50,149 nt of DNA from Bacillota bacterium (GTDB lineage: Bacteria > Bacillota_I > Bacilli_A > Erysipelotrichales > Erysipelotrichaceae): assembly GCA_023388995.1 (NCBI GenBank), contig JAEWFD010000044.1, forward strand, positions 1 to 50,149. Direction: 5' to 3'. Shown one piece after another: positions 30,029-39,601 of this stretch. Position 1 is the first letter of the stretch. Every line of letters begins with the position of its first letter. The notes under the pieces were generated by a model. The model was not told the origin of the DNA, made no database searches, and worked only from the letters and a program-made list of their open reading frames with translations. Made by a program: the position numbers and the translations under genes.

Positions 30029-31033
30029 ATGGGATCAAGAGTATCATCAATTGAAAAAGCGGCAGCTGTCCTGATTAGTGTCGGTACAGAGTATGCAGCT
30101 AAAATTTACAAGCATTTGGATGATAGTGATATTGAAAAGCTATCGTTGGAAATTTCCCGTTTGCGCAGAATTGACCCAATCGAAATGGAAGAAATTATTG
30201 AAGACTTCTATGGACTATGTTTAACGCAAAAAATTATTACTGAAGGCGGCGTGGTGCAAGCCAAAGAAATTCTGGAGAAAGCGTTTGGACCGCAACTGGC
30301 GGCTTCCTATATGGATCGCGTCAGCAAGTCACTTCGCTCCAAGACATTTGAGTTTGTGCGCAAAGCAGATTATAAAAATATTGTTACTGTTCTGCAAAAT
30401 GAACACCCGCAGACCATTGCTTTGATCTTGTCTTATGCAACTGCCGAGCAGTCATCGCAAATCTTATCTGAACTAAGCAAAGAAAAACGGATTGAAGTAG
30501 TAGAACGTATTGCAAAGCTGGATCGTGCCAACCCGGAAGCATTGAAAATCGTTGAGCGGACATTAGAAAATAAGCTTGCTTCGATGGTTTCTTTGGATTC
30601 TCAGGAAATTGGCGGTATCAACTTTGTAGCGGATATCATGAATCGTGTGGATCGTGGTATTGAAAAACATGTCTTTGATGAATTGGCTGCGAAAGATCCG
30701 AAATTGGTCGATGAAATCCGCAAGCAAATGTTCATCTTCGAAGATATCGTATTGCTGGAAGATACTGCTGTTCAACGGTTTATCCGCGATGTCGATTCTC
30801 GTGACCTGGCAGTAGCGTTGAAATCTACGAATCAAGATGTCAGCAATATCATCATGCGTAATATGTCTTCCAGAATGCAGGAAACAGTTAAGCAAGATAT
30901 GGAATACATGGGCTCTGTCAGAATGCGTGACGTAGAAGAAGCACAGCAACGTATCGTAAATACAATCCGCCGCTTAGAAGAAGAAGGCAGCTTGATTATC
31001 TCGAAGGGCGGAAAGGATGATTTAGTTGTCTAA
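30029..31033 (+). CDS. fliG: Flagellar motor switch protein FliG
   Basis: 334 residues. Rotor torque protein. Middle-domain EHPQTIALILSYA (surface for FliM) and the C-terminal torque helix with alternating charges (DEIRKQMFIFEDIVLLED) are present. ATG 30029 is nine bases behind GGGAGG, overlapping the place of the fliF stop; an in-frame ATG at 30020 overlaps fliF more. Confidence 0.96.
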   Translation: MGSRVSSIEKAAAVLISVGTEYAAKIYKHLDDSDIEKLSLEISRLRRIDPIEMEEIIEDFYGLCLTQKIITEGGVVQAKEILEKAFGPQLAASYMDRVSKSLRSKTFEFVRKADYKNIVTVLQNEHPQTIALILSYATAEQSSQILSELSKEKRIEVVERIAKLDRANPEALKIVERTLENKLASMVSLDSQEIGGINFVADIMNRVDRGIEKHVFDELAAKDPKLVDEIRKQMFIFEDIVLLEDTAVQRFIRDVDSRDLAVALKSTNQDVSNIIMRNMSSRMQETVKQDMEYMGSVRMRDVEEAQQRIVNTIRRLEEEGSLIISKGGKDDLVV

Positions 31034-31790
31034 GTTATTAAAGTTTTATGAAAATATAGAATCTGACGAGGTTGTCGAAATTCACTTTTATGAACCTCAG
31101 GAACAAGTACAAGATGAAAATGAAGAAGTGTTAACGACTCATTATGATCTCTTGGAACAGGAAATTCTGAGAAAAGGTGAACAAGAGTTGGAGCGTGCAA
31201 AGACAGCTGCACAAAAAATGGTTCTTGATGCAGAAGAAATTGTGAAAGCAATGCATAAGGACATGATGGAAGAAGCTGCAGTACGGATTCAGCAGCTTGA
31301 GGATGAAGCGTTTCAAAGAGGATATGAAGAAGGGTTTGCACGCAAGACCGATGAAATATCGGATCGCTTGCAAGCCATCCATAAAGAAATGAAAGCCAGC
31401 ATGCAGTATCTCAAGCAGCAAAATGAAATATTGGTAAAGAAACAGGAAGAATCTCTGAAATATCTTGCATTGGAAGTTGCATCAAAGGTTCTTCACAAGC
31501 GGATTGAGGAAGATCCGAATGAACTGAAAGAATTAATCAAAGAAGTTATGCAGTCAGTGAAAAAAAGTGCGAAAGTGCAAGTCGAATTGGCCGTGGATGC
31601 AAAAGTATTAATGGAAGAATTAGAAGAAGAGTTCAAAGCCTTGCCACTCTATCAAAACCGATCGATTCATATCGAGTGCAAGGAACATCCAAGCGGTACT
31701 GTACTGGTTGAATGCGATATGGGTCTATATGATGCATCAGTTGATACGCAGCTGGAAAATTTAAAAAAGCTATTTTTGGAATTTGAATAA
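31026..31790 (+). CDS. fliH: Flagellar assembly protein FliH
   Basis: 254 residues; regulator/stator of the export ATPase FliI. Acidic N-terminus, long coiled coil (about 45-140), and a C-terminal V-ATPase-E-like part (HIECKEHPSGTVLVECDMGL, the family SGGCxIE-type motif). TTG 31026 is the only start in reach behind GGAAAGGATGA and overlaps the fliG stop by 8 bases. Confidence 0.88.
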   Translation: MSKLLKFYENIESDEVVEIHFYEPQEQVQDENEEVLTTHYDLLEQEILRKGEQELERAKTAAQKMVLDAEEIVKAMHKDMMEEAAVRIQQLEDEAFQRGYEEGFARKTDEISDRLQAIHKEMKASMQYLKQQNEILVKKQEESLKYLALEVASKVLHKRIEEDPNELKELIKEVMQSVKKSAKVQVELAVDAKVLMEELEEEFKALPLYQNRSIHIECKEHPSGTVLVECDMGLYDASVDTQLENLKKLFLEFE

Positions 31791-31806
31791 GAAAGGCGGG
31801 AGTAAT

Positions 31807-33105
31807 TTGCAGAAGTATCAACAGTTGATTCAAGAAAGCAATTTGATCTCCCACATTGGAGTAATCGACCGCGTTGTCGGGTTAAGTATCGAATCAATTG
31901 GACCCGAGAGTGACATCGGAGATATTTGTGAGATTGTGACAAGGTCAAGCGGCAGAGCGATCTTAGCCGAAGTAGTTGGGATTAAGGAAAACCGGGTCTT
32001 GCTGATGCCTTATACGGAAATTGAAGGTATCGGATACGGGAGCTTGGTATACAACACACGAAATCCGCTGCGGGTTAAAGTCAGCGATGCGATGATCGGA
32101 CGTATCGTGGATGCCATTGGCCAGCCTCTGGACGGGAAGGGGCCAATTGAAGCGACAGAAACCTATACCATCAGCGGCACCAGTGCCAATCCCTTTGAGC
32201 GGCCGCGAATCAGTGAGAAGATCCAGTTTGGCGTCCGTGCAATTGATGGCTTGCTGACGATCGGCAAAGGTCAGCGGATGGGTATCTTCGCCGGCAGCGG
32301 TGTCGGAAAGAGTACTTTGATGGGAATGATTGCCCGCAAAGTAAAAGCAGACGTCAACGTTATTGCCCTGGTAGGCGAACGAGGACGGGAAATGAACGAG
32401 TTCATTGAACGTGACTTGGGAGAAGAAGGAATTCAGCGGTCGGTTCTTGTGGTTGCGACATCAGACGAAAGTGCTATGATGCGTGTAAAATGTGCAATGA
32501 CAGCCACTACCATTGCGGAATACTTCCGAGATCAGGGAAAAGATGTATTGTTGATGATGGATTCTCTGACGCGCTTTGCGATGGCACAGCGGGAAGTCGG
32601 GCTTAGTATCGGAGAAGCACCGATTGCCAGAGGATATACACCATCGATCTATGTCCAGCTGCCAAAGCTGCTGGAGCGAGCAGGTAATTTTGCAAAGGGA
32701 TCAATCACCGGTCTATATACTGTACTGGTTGAGGGTGATGATGCCAATGAGCCGATCAGTGATACGGTGCGAAGTATTATCGACGGACATGTTATGCTGT
32801 CCCGCAAGATTGCAATGAAAAACCATTATCCGGCAATCGATGTATTAGCCAGTATTTCACGATTGATGAATGACATCAATACACGTGAGGAAATGGAACT
32901 GGCCAATCGGATTCGCAATTTGATGGCCGTTTATGAGACAAACCAAGACTTGCTGTTAATCGGTGCCTATAAAATGGGGACAAATCCTGAACTGGATGAA
33001 GCGATCAAGAAAATTAATGCGATCAATAGCTTCTTAAAACAGCCGGTTGGAGAAGAAGCCAGTTTTGCACAAACATTAGAGGAAATGAAACGGATTTTCC
33101 AGTGA
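31807..33105 (+). CDS. fliI: Flagellar export ATPase FliI
   Basis: 432 residues, F1-beta-like ATPase of the flagellar type III export apparatus. Walker A GSGVGKST, MMDSLTRFAMAQREVGLSIG, GSITGLYTVLVEGDDANEPI and the C-terminal oligomer motifs. TTG 31807 follows AAAGGCGGGAG; an in-frame TTG at 31783 lies before that site. This is the second consecutive TTG start, which may keep FliH and FliI low relative to structural parts. Confidence 0.95.
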   Translation: MQKYQQLIQESNLISHIGVIDRVVGLSIESIGPESDIGDICEIVTRSSGRAILAEVVGIKENRVLLMPYTEIEGIGYGSLVYNTRNPLRVKVSDAMIGRIVDAIGQPLDGKGPIEATETYTISGTSANPFERPRISEKIQFGVRAIDGLLTIGKGQRMGIFAGSGVGKSTLMGMIARKVKADVNVIALVGERGREMNEFIERDLGEEGIQRSVLVVATSDESAMMRVKCAMTATTIAEYFRDQGKDVLLMMDSLTRFAMAQREVGLSIGEAPIARGYTPSIYVQLPKLLERAGNFAKGSITGLYTVLVEGDDANEPISDTVRSIIDGHVMLSRKIAMKNHYPAIDVLASISRLMNDINTREEMELANRIRNLMAVYETNQDLLLIGAYKMGTNPELDEAIKKINAINSFLKQPVGEEASFAQTLEEMKRIFQ

Positions 33106-33113
33106 GGTAAAGG

Positions 33114-33554
33114 ATGAAAAAATTTATATTTTCATTAGAAAAAGTGTTCCGTTTTAAATCACAGCAGCTTGATATTGCAATGAATGAGCTTTCTCTTCTG
33201 CGCTATGAACTGCTGGAAGTCGAAAACCGCTTGATGGCAACGAGAATAGAGCTTGAAAAGAAACATATTTCCTATCAAGAACAGGCAGCAACTGGAATGA
33301 CGGTATTAGAGATTAAAGAATATCAGTATTTCAAAGAAACGCTAACGCAGCAAATTGAGGCTATCGAGCAAGAGCGGGATGCATTGAAAGAACGGATTGA
33401 TAAACAACTGCTGGTTGTATTGGAATTCAAGAAAGATGTCTCAGGATTAGAGAAATTGAAGGAAAAGCAACTTGAGGAATATAACGAAGAAGTGCGCAAG
33501 CAGGAAACAGAATTTATCTTGGAACTGGTAAGCGCAAAAACAGTAGTAACGTAA
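33114..33554 (+). CDS. fliJ: Flagellar export chaperone FliJ
   Basis: 146 residues, almost all one antiparallel coiled coil starting FIFSLEKVFRFKSQQLDIA, the family N-terminus. Stimulates FliI and guides export chaperones. Eight bases after fliI. Confidence 0.85.
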   Translation: MKKFIFSLEKVFRFKSQQLDIAMNELSLLRYELLEVENRLMATRIELEKKHISYQEQAATGMTVLEIKEYQYFKETLTQQIEAIEQERDALKERIDKQLLVVLEFKKDVSGLEKLKEKQLEEYNEEVRKQETEFILELVSAKTVVT

Positions 33555-33610
33555 GCTGATTTACTTTGGAAACAAAGAAATCATATAGGCAAGGAAAGGA
33601 GGTGAAAGAC

Positions 33611-34855
33611 ATGATAAATCAAATAGCAGCAGTAAGCATACAGCCAATGATGCCAACAGCAGCGGCAGACTCAAGTGTCATCCAAAGCGGCGGGTTTCAA
33701 GAACTATTGGCACAATTGTTTGGAGTTGCCAATCCGGAAGTTCCGCTTACCAATATGGAGCAGATGCTTGAGGCGATGATTGCTCAGATTTTGGGTGAAG
33801 CAACTGAAACAGATGATCCGCAAAAATGGGAAGTACTTGTCGATACGTTGTTGCAAGCAGCAAAGAAGAATCTAAAAGAGGCTGAGACGACCTTATTGGA
33901 TGGCTCCTTGCCGCAACTGCAAGGCATGGTGTGGAATCTTAGTCCGGAAATAGCGGCAGAGATAACCCCGGAAAAACCAACGGAACAGATGGAGCAAATC
34001 GCCGCCATTCTGATGCAATCAGAACAGGCACCGGAACTGGTGAAACAGCTGAAAGAACTCTTTGTACAGCAAACGCAGCAAACACCGATGTTGAATGAAG
34101 AGGTACAGAAAGTACAAGCAAAATTAGACTTCCTGGAAAAGCTAGTTCAGCATGAGCCGGTGAAACAGCTGATAACCCCAACAAAACAACCGGAATTTGA
34201 ACAACTGCAAATGCAGTGGACGACAAAAAAGGAAAGCAATCCAGAATGGCAGCAAGCTTACATGCAGATGAAACAGCAAGTTAGTGTTGTTGACGTGACA
34301 TCGAAAGAGAAAGAAGTGCAGTTGCTGAAGGAAATGAAGCAAGAAGTGAAACCAGAAGAAGTTGTGGCTGCCGGAACAAACTTATTCACTCCAGTACAAA
34401 TGAGTAATGTAAAGGAGTTGGGCAAGGAGTTCATGGTTGAACAACCGGTGATCCAGCAAATCAGTGAAGAGTTCAAAGTGCAAATGGCGAATGGAAAAGA
34501 CGAATTTGTAATGAAGCTGAAACCGGAAGGACTGGGCGAAATTACAGTCAAAATGACGATGCAGGAGAGCGGCAAGATCGCGTTGCATATTCAAACATCG
34601 AGTGCCGTAGTGAAACAGCTTCTAAATGATGAGTTGGTACAGCTGAAAGAAGCTTTGCGGCCATACCAAACGGAAGTGCATGAAGTTACAACCTACGTTG
34701 CGAGTGAGCATTTTGCACAGCAGCAAAACCAACAGCCAAACCGAAATGCATTTACATTCCATAAAGCAAATCACATTCCATTCGTAGAAGAGCCGGAAGA
34801 TATTCCGACAACGGCAGTGGTTCGAGGATTAAACAGATTAAACACGTATGTATAG
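33611..34855 (+). CDS. fliK: Flagellar hook-length control protein FliK
   Basis: 414 residues. Gln/Glu-rich low-complexity N-terminal two thirds and a C-terminal Flg_hook domain (FVMKLKPEGLGEITVKMTMQ, then VKQLLNDELVQLKEALRPYQ). Exported molecular ruler that also flips the substrate switch of FlhB. ATG 33611 follows a perfect AAAGGAGGTGA; the longer reading from 33566 is rejected. Confidence 0.9.
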   Translation: MINQIAAVSIQPMMPTAAADSSVIQSGGFQELLAQLFGVANPEVPLTNMEQMLEAMIAQILGEATETDDPQKWEVLVDTLLQAAKKNLKEAETTLLDGSLPQLQGMVWNLSPEIAAEITPEKPTEQMEQIAAILMQSEQAPELVKQLKELFVQQTQQTPMLNEEVQKVQAKLDFLEKLVQHEPVKQLITPTKQPEFEQLQMQWTTKKESNPEWQQAYMQMKQQVSVVDVTSKEKEVQLLKEMKQEVKPEEVVAAGTNLFTPVQMSNVKELGKEFMVEQPVIQQISEEFKVQMANGKDEFVMKLKPEGLGEITVKMTMQESGKIALHIQTSSAVVKQLLNDELVQLKEALRPYQTEVHEVTTYVASEHFAQQQNQQPNRNAFTFHKANHIPFVEEPEDIPTTAVVRGLNRLNTYV

Positions 34856-34870
34856 AAAGGAGGAACCGTA

Positions 34871-35383
34871 ATGGCAGATTCAGTTAATACAAACAATTAC
34901 AGCAATTACAACAACAAAACCAATGCTTCCAGCACTGTCAATTCATCTGTAAATTCTTGGTTTGAGGACAAAGACAAGAATGATATTACTGTAGATAGTT
35001 TCTTGCAGTTGATGATTGCACAGTTGAAGAATCAAGACTTCAACAATCCAGTGGATGATACGCAATACGTAACCCAGCTGGCACAGTTTGCTTCCATGCA
35101 ACAAATGAAGGAATTGGCATATTTTTCTAAAGCAAACTATGTTCATTCTTTATTGGGAAAAGAAGCAAGTGCTATGAAAATGTCTTTGGGTGGCAGCTCT
35201 TCACTTGTACAAGGTATTATTTCAAAAATTAGTTTGGTAGATGGAGAGTTTACTGTGTTTATTGGTGAGCAAATGTTCAAGCTAAACCAAATTATGGAAG
35301 TGAAGAATCCTCAAGAAGTGAAACCGGAAGATCCGAAAGAAGAAGAACCGGATGAAACAGAAGAAGTAGAAGAAGTAAAGTAG
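34871..35383 (+). CDS. flgD: Flagellar hook assembly (cap) protein FlgD
   Basis: 170 residues. VDSFLQLMIAQLKNQDFNNP and QYVTQLAQFASMQQMKELAY are the conserved N-terminal segment of FlgD. The usual Ig-like part is short (VQGIISKISLVDGEFTVFIG), and the protein ends in an acidic EP-rich tail (EEEPDETEEVEEVK). Ribosome site AAGGAGG. Confidence 0.92.
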   Translation: MADSVNTNNYSNYNNKTNASSTVNSSVNSWFEDKDKNDITVDSFLQLMIAQLKNQDFNNPVDDTQYVTQLAQFASMQQMKELAYFSKANYVHSLLGKEASAMKMSLGGSSSLVQGIISKISLVDGEFTVFIGEQMFKLNQIMEVKNPQEVKPEDPKEEEPDETEEVEEVK

Positions 35384-35393
35384 GAGGGAACAT

Positions 35394-35795
35394 ATGAGTG
35401 ATTATATCAATCACAATTACAGACGACCAATCGTTACAACCGGTATTCCCTACCAACAGCAAGCAGGTAATCAAGCGCAAACCCCTGCCATACAAGGTAA
35501 TTCTTTTGAAGAAGTACTGAGTAATCAAATTAAAATGAACAGCAGCATTGAATTCTCAAAGCATGCATTTCAACGCATTGTAGAACGAAATATTGATGTT
35601 TCAACGGATAAGCTGGCACGTTTGGATGAAGGAATTCGCTTAGCACAAAATAAAGGATTAAATGAAACCTTGATTTTGGTAGATTCGACCGCCTTTGTTG
35701 TAAATGTAAGGAATAACAAAGTAATTACAACAGTAAATGAAGATAGCCTGAAGGGCAATGTATTTACTAATATTGATGGCACCGTCATCGTTTAG
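35394..35795 (+). CDS. Flagellar operon protein, TIGR02530 family
   Basis: 133 residues. The motif IEFSKHAFQRIVERNIDVST, then LDEGIRLAQNKGLNETLILV and NVFTNIDGTVIV define this family, found between flgD and flgE in Bacillota and Spirochaetes. Function not known to me, though position suggests a role in hook assembly. Ribosome site GGAGGG. Confidence 0.9.
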   Translation: MSDYINHNYRRPIVTTGIPYQQQAGNQAQTPAIQGNSFEEVLSNQIKMNSSIEFSKHAFQRIVERNIDVSTDKLARLDEGIRLAQNKGLNETLILVDSTAFVVNVRNNKVITTVNEDSLKGNVFTNIDGTVIV

Positions 35796-35881
35796 CCGGA
35801 CATGTATATGGGGCTGAATATTAAATTTTGACTGACTGATAAATTTAAGCGTAACGATAAAATTATGAAAGGACATATTAC

Positions 35882-37507
35882 ATGTTAAGATCAATGTATT
35901 CGGGCGTTTCAGGAATGAAGGCTCACCAAGCAAAAATGGACGTTATCGGTAATAATATTGCCAACGTTAATACTTACGGCTTCAAAAGCAGCCGTACAAC
36001 TTTCACAGAAGTATATTACCAAACAGTAAAATCTGCATCAGGTGCTACTGCTAACCGTGGTGGTGTCAATGCCAGCCAAATCGGTTATGGTGCAAGCATG
36101 AATGCAGTAGATGTTATGCATACCAGAACAGGATTCCAAATGACGGACAATGGGATGGACGTTGCGATCGCCGGGGAAGGTTTCTTCCAAGTGCAAGATC
36201 CAGACGGAAACATCTTCTATACCAGAGCTGGTTTGTTCCGTATTGACCCATCTGGAAACCTTGTAGACACTAACGGGAACTTCGTTCTTGGTGTCAGCGG
36301 TGATCCATTCGGGAAAGCAGCTGGCTATGACAAAATTCAAATTATGGTTCCTTCATCTTCACCAGTTGTACCTCATGTTGAAGAATCTATCAACGGTGTA
36401 TCAATCAAGGTAGCAGCAAGCAATCCTACTAAAGATGGAAACGTATCGTTCAACTTTATGTCTGATCCTACAATGGCAATCGGCGAAAAAGTAAAGGCAA
36501 CAATTAGTGCAACTGGAATTCAAGTTTCTATTAATCCGCTTGAAACATTTCCTTCTATTAATGAATTTAATAACTTAGTGAATCAAGCAATTACAGAAGC
36601 AAATGGGAATAAACCACATCCGGGCGGTAATTTTACGTTCACAGTAGAACCAGCAGCAAAATTTTTGCCAAACATGAAGGGTAGCGATATTACAAGTACG
36701 AAGTATACACCAACACTAGGTGAAGTAGTATTTAATCCAACTGTGTTAAATGAGCTTGGCCTAAAATTCGACACTGTTGGAACTACATTCTTGGCAACTG
36801 GTGGTAGCGACCTGACTGTTGAATATCAAGCAGCTCCCGAAGGTTACGCAGTTACTATTGGTGCCTATTCGAACTTTATACCTGCTGATGCAGTAGGAGC
36901 CGGTAAAATTAAGTTGTCGAAAGACCCTGTTTTACATCCAAATGCAGATCCAGGAGATTACATTATTTTGGAACACCCGGGGTTTACTACATTACAAGAT
37001 AAGAGAGCAGCTACACCAGCTCTTTGGCCTGCTGATGTTTATAGCAAAACAGGAAATACGGCTACCGCTTCTGAAGCAAGCAAAGCACTTGGTTTCTCCA
37101 GCAAAGCAATCGTATTAAAAGAAGGTACTGTTGGTGGCGCACAAACAGTAAGTGATCTGACAAACGTCGGTATCGGAGCTGATGGAGTTATCTCTGCAAT
37201 TCACCCGCAACTTGGGCTGATCAGCATCGGTCGTATTGACTTGGCAACATTTGAAAACCCGCAAGGTTTGTTGCAACAAGGAAATACCTACTTTGCAGAA
37301 AGTCCAAACTCCGGTAAAGCAAGCTTAGTAAATGCAGGAACAGATGGTTCCGGTGCCCTGTCCTCTGGATCACTGGAAATGTCCAACGTAGACTTGTCTA
37401 AGGAATTTGCGGATATGATTACAACGCAAAGAGGATTCCAGGCAAGTTCACGATTAATTACTGTTTCTGATGAAATATTGAATGAATTAGTAAATCTGAA
37501 GAGATAG
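35882..37507 (+). CDS. flgE: Flagellar hook protein FlgE
   Basis: 541 residues. N-terminal SGVSGMKAHQAKMDVIGNNI and ANVNTYGFKSSR, middle hook domain, and C-terminal ALSSGSLEMSNVDLSKEFAD, MITTQRGFQASSRLITV. It is longer than Bacillus or Salmonella FlgE (about 264 and 403 residues), with the excess in the variable outer part (about residues 170-430). Confidence 0.94.
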   Translation: MLRSMYSGVSGMKAHQAKMDVIGNNIANVNTYGFKSSRTTFTEVYYQTVKSASGATANRGGVNASQIGYGASMNAVDVMHTRTGFQMTDNGMDVAIAGEGFFQVQDPDGNIFYTRAGLFRIDPSGNLVDTNGNFVLGVSGDPFGKAAGYDKIQIMVPSSSPVVPHVEESINGVSIKVAASNPTKDGNVSFNFMSDPTMAIGEKVKATISATGIQVSINPLETFPSINEFNNLVNQAITEANGNKPHPGGNFTFTVEPAAKFLPNMKGSDITSTKYTPTLGEVVFNPTVLNELGLKFDTVGTTFLATGGSDLTVEYQAAPEGYAVTIGAYSNFIPADAVGAGKIKLSKDPVLHPNADPGDYIILEHPGFTTLQDKRAATPALWPADVYSKTGNTATASEASKALGFSSKAIVLKEGTVGGAQTVSDLTNVGIGADGVISAIHPQLGLISIGRIDLATFENPQGLLQQGNTYFAESPNSGKASLVNAGTDGSGALSSGSLEMSNVDLSKEFADMITTQRGFQASSRLITVSDEILNELVNLKR

Positions 37508-37559
37508 TAGCTAGGTAGCGGCTGGCTTCCAGCCGCTTTCCTTCATGGGGAGGGATTAT

Positions 37560-37826
37560 ATGATTATATTGACTAAATTAAATGGAATTAAATTTGGGTT
37601 AAATGATGAATATATCGAAACAATCCATGAAAATCCCGATACAACAATTCACCTTACCAATGGAGTGTTCTACATTGTGAAGGAATCGATGCAAGAGGTA
37701 ATTGATCTGATTGTTGCATTCAGACAAACCTATTCCAAAGAAGTGTTTTATGGAAAAGATGTTACAAAACCACGGCATCTTGCTGGCAGCCCTGTGATTA
37801 CAGAGTTGCCTGATACGCAAGAATAA
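37560..37826 (+). CDS. flbD: Flagellar protein FlbD (SwrD-like)
   Basis: 88 residues. IILTKLNGIKFGLNDEYIET, TIHLTNGVFYIVKESMQEVI are the FlbD/SwrD family pattern; in Bacillus SwrD raises motor power through the stators. Start ATG 37560 follows GGGGAGGG; ATG 37545 in frame precedes that site. A 20-residue extra tail follows the family core. It stands directly before motAB. Confidence 0.88.
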   Translation: MIILTKLNGIKFGLNDEYIETIHENPDTTIHLTNGVFYIVKESMQEVIDLIVAFRQTYSKEVFYGKDVTKPRHLAGSPVITELPDTQE

Positions 37827-37867
37827 GCAAAAAAAGCCATGAGTGAAACAAGTAAGGAGCTGAATTT

Positions 37868-38695
37868 ATGGATTTATTAGGGATTTTAGGGTTTGTATTT
37901 GCACTCTTTTTGATGGTGTTCGGTATTGTCTTTAATATGGATCCGTTGGGTGTTGATTTTGCAAAGTTAATTCGTTTTGTTGACATACCATCGGTATTCA
38001 TTACTATTGGTGGTACTTTTGCAGTATTGATGATGTCTTACACAGGCAAAAGCTTTTTAGATATGGGAAAACATCTAAAAATTGCTTTCTTTCCAAGTAA
38101 ATATGATCCTATGGAGTATATTGCGAAAATCAGCGAGTTTGCGAAAGAAGCTCGGGTAAAAGGATTGCTGTCATTAGAAAACAATTTGAATGAAGTCAAA
38201 GATGATTTCTTGAAACGAAGCCTGATGCTTGTAGTTGACTCTGTTGACTCCGAAAAAGTGGAAAGTATTTTAGACACGGAGCTGAGCTTTATAGAAGAAC
38301 GTCATGGAGCGGTAATTGGTTTCTATGTCAAGGGAGCATCTTTTGGACCGGCATTCGGGATGATTGGTACTTTGATTGGTCTGGTAAATATGCTCCAAGA
38401 AATGGATGATCCTTCTGCAATCGGACCAGCAATGGCGGTTGCTTTGCTTACTACACTCTATGGTTCATTCCTGGCAAACGTATTTTTCTTTCCGGTTTCT
38501 TATAAATTGAAATTACGTCATGACGAAGAAATTCTTTGTAAAACCGTCATTGCGGAAGGTGTTAAAGCCATCCAAGCCGGTGAAAACCCCCGTTTTATAG
38601 AAGAAAAATTGCTGCTGTTGGTACAAACCAGCAAGCGTGCCAGCTCTGGTGGCGGTAATGACGATGGAAGCCCTAAGAAGCGTGGACGCAAATAA
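37868..38695 (+). CDS. motA: Flagellar motor stator protein MotA
   Basis: 275 residues with four membrane helices. YVKGASFGPAFGMIGTLIGL and GPAMAVALLTTLYGSFLANV carry the proton/sodium-path helices 3 and 4. The large cytoplasmic loop lies between helices 2 and 3. Ribosome site AAGGAG. Confidence 0.95.
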   Translation: MDLLGILGFVFALFLMVFGIVFNMDPLGVDFAKLIRFVDIPSVFITIGGTFAVLMMSYTGKSFLDMGKHLKIAFFPSKYDPMEYIAKISEFAKEARVKGLLSLENNLNEVKDDFLKRSLMLVVDSVDSEKVESILDTELSFIEERHGAVIGFYVKGASFGPAFGMIGTLIGLVNMLQEMDDPSAIGPAMAVALLTTLYGSFLANVFFFPVSYKLKLRHDEEILCKTVIAEGVKAIQAGENPRFIEEKLLLLVQTSKRASSGGGNDDGSPKKRGRK

Positions 38696-38739
38696 AATAA
38701 TTATGCTGGTTGATCTGTTATTGGAAAGGATGTGAGCAT

Positions 38740-39579
38740 ATGGCAAGAGCAAAAAAGAGCATGGATGAAGGCGGCGGCAGTGAGTGGATGAATACCTATG
38801 CTGATTTAGTTACGTTGCTTTTGTGTTTCTTTGTTTTGCTGTTTACGATGTCTTCGGTAGAAGAAGCAAAATGGGAAACGCTAGTCATGTCATTCAGACG
38901 CATGTATGGAGATGAGATTGTAGTAGAAGATCCAAATGCCAACGTAGATCCAGGAGATATCATTATTGATCCGGATGAATACGGATTACCAGATGACTTT
39001 GGGGAATTAGCACAGTATTTCCAGCAGCAAGTAGAAGAAAATAATTTTTCCGGTGATGTTGAGATTACCGGAAATGAATATGTTGTATTTATTCGTTTTA
39101 ATAACAGTTTGCTGTTTGATGCCAACAGTTCTACCCTTCGCAAGGTAGCAGTTGATTTCTTGAATGTAATCGGAGATGCAATCAACCATGTGGATGATCA
39201 AATCAAGATGATTCGCATTAATGGGCATACGGCTGTAGCAACGAATACCGGAAGCATCCGCATTACAGACCGTGAACTTTCTACGCAGCGTGCAAATAGT
39301 GTGTTGCTGCAACTTGAAGATTATAAACATGTAGATCCGGAAAAACTAATTGCCATTGGATATGGCCGTAATTATCCGATTGCTGATAACGATACGGAAG
39401 CGGGACGCGCAAAAAATCGCCGAGTAGAAATTATTATCATGGCTGAAAATAAACCGGCATCAGACGGAAGAAGTGTCTTTGATATTCTGAGCGGTGATTT
39501 CGACATGAGTATTTACCAAACAATTGCAGACCATATTGAAAGTTCCGGCGAGGGATTTGAGGATAAAGGTACAGAGTAA
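38740..39579 (+). CDS. motB: Flagellar motor stator protein MotB
   Basis: 279 residues. One N-terminal helix with the ion-binding Asp22 (MNTYADLVTLLLCFFVLLFT), a plug/linker rich in acidic residues, and an OmpA-like peptidoglycan-binding domain (IRINGHTAVATN, RELSTQRANSVLLQL, GYGRNYPIADNDTEAGRAKN). ATG 38740 follows AAAGGATGTGA. Forms the stator with MotA. Confidence 0.94.
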   Translation: MARAKKSMDEGGGSEWMNTYADLVTLLLCFFVLLFTMSSVEEAKWETLVMSFRRMYGDEIVVEDPNANVDPGDIIIDPDEYGLPDDFGELAQYFQQQVEENNFSGDVEITGNEYVVFIRFNNSLLFDANSSTLRKVAVDFLNVIGDAINHVDDQIKMIRINGHTAVATNTGSIRITDRELSTQRANSVLLQLEDYKHVDPEKLIAIGYGRNYPIADNDTEAGRAKNRRVEIIIMAENKPASDGRSVFDILSGDFDMSIYQTIADHIESSGEGFEDKGTE

Positions 39580-39601
39580 GAAGCAGGAAGGAATGGCCAC
39601 A

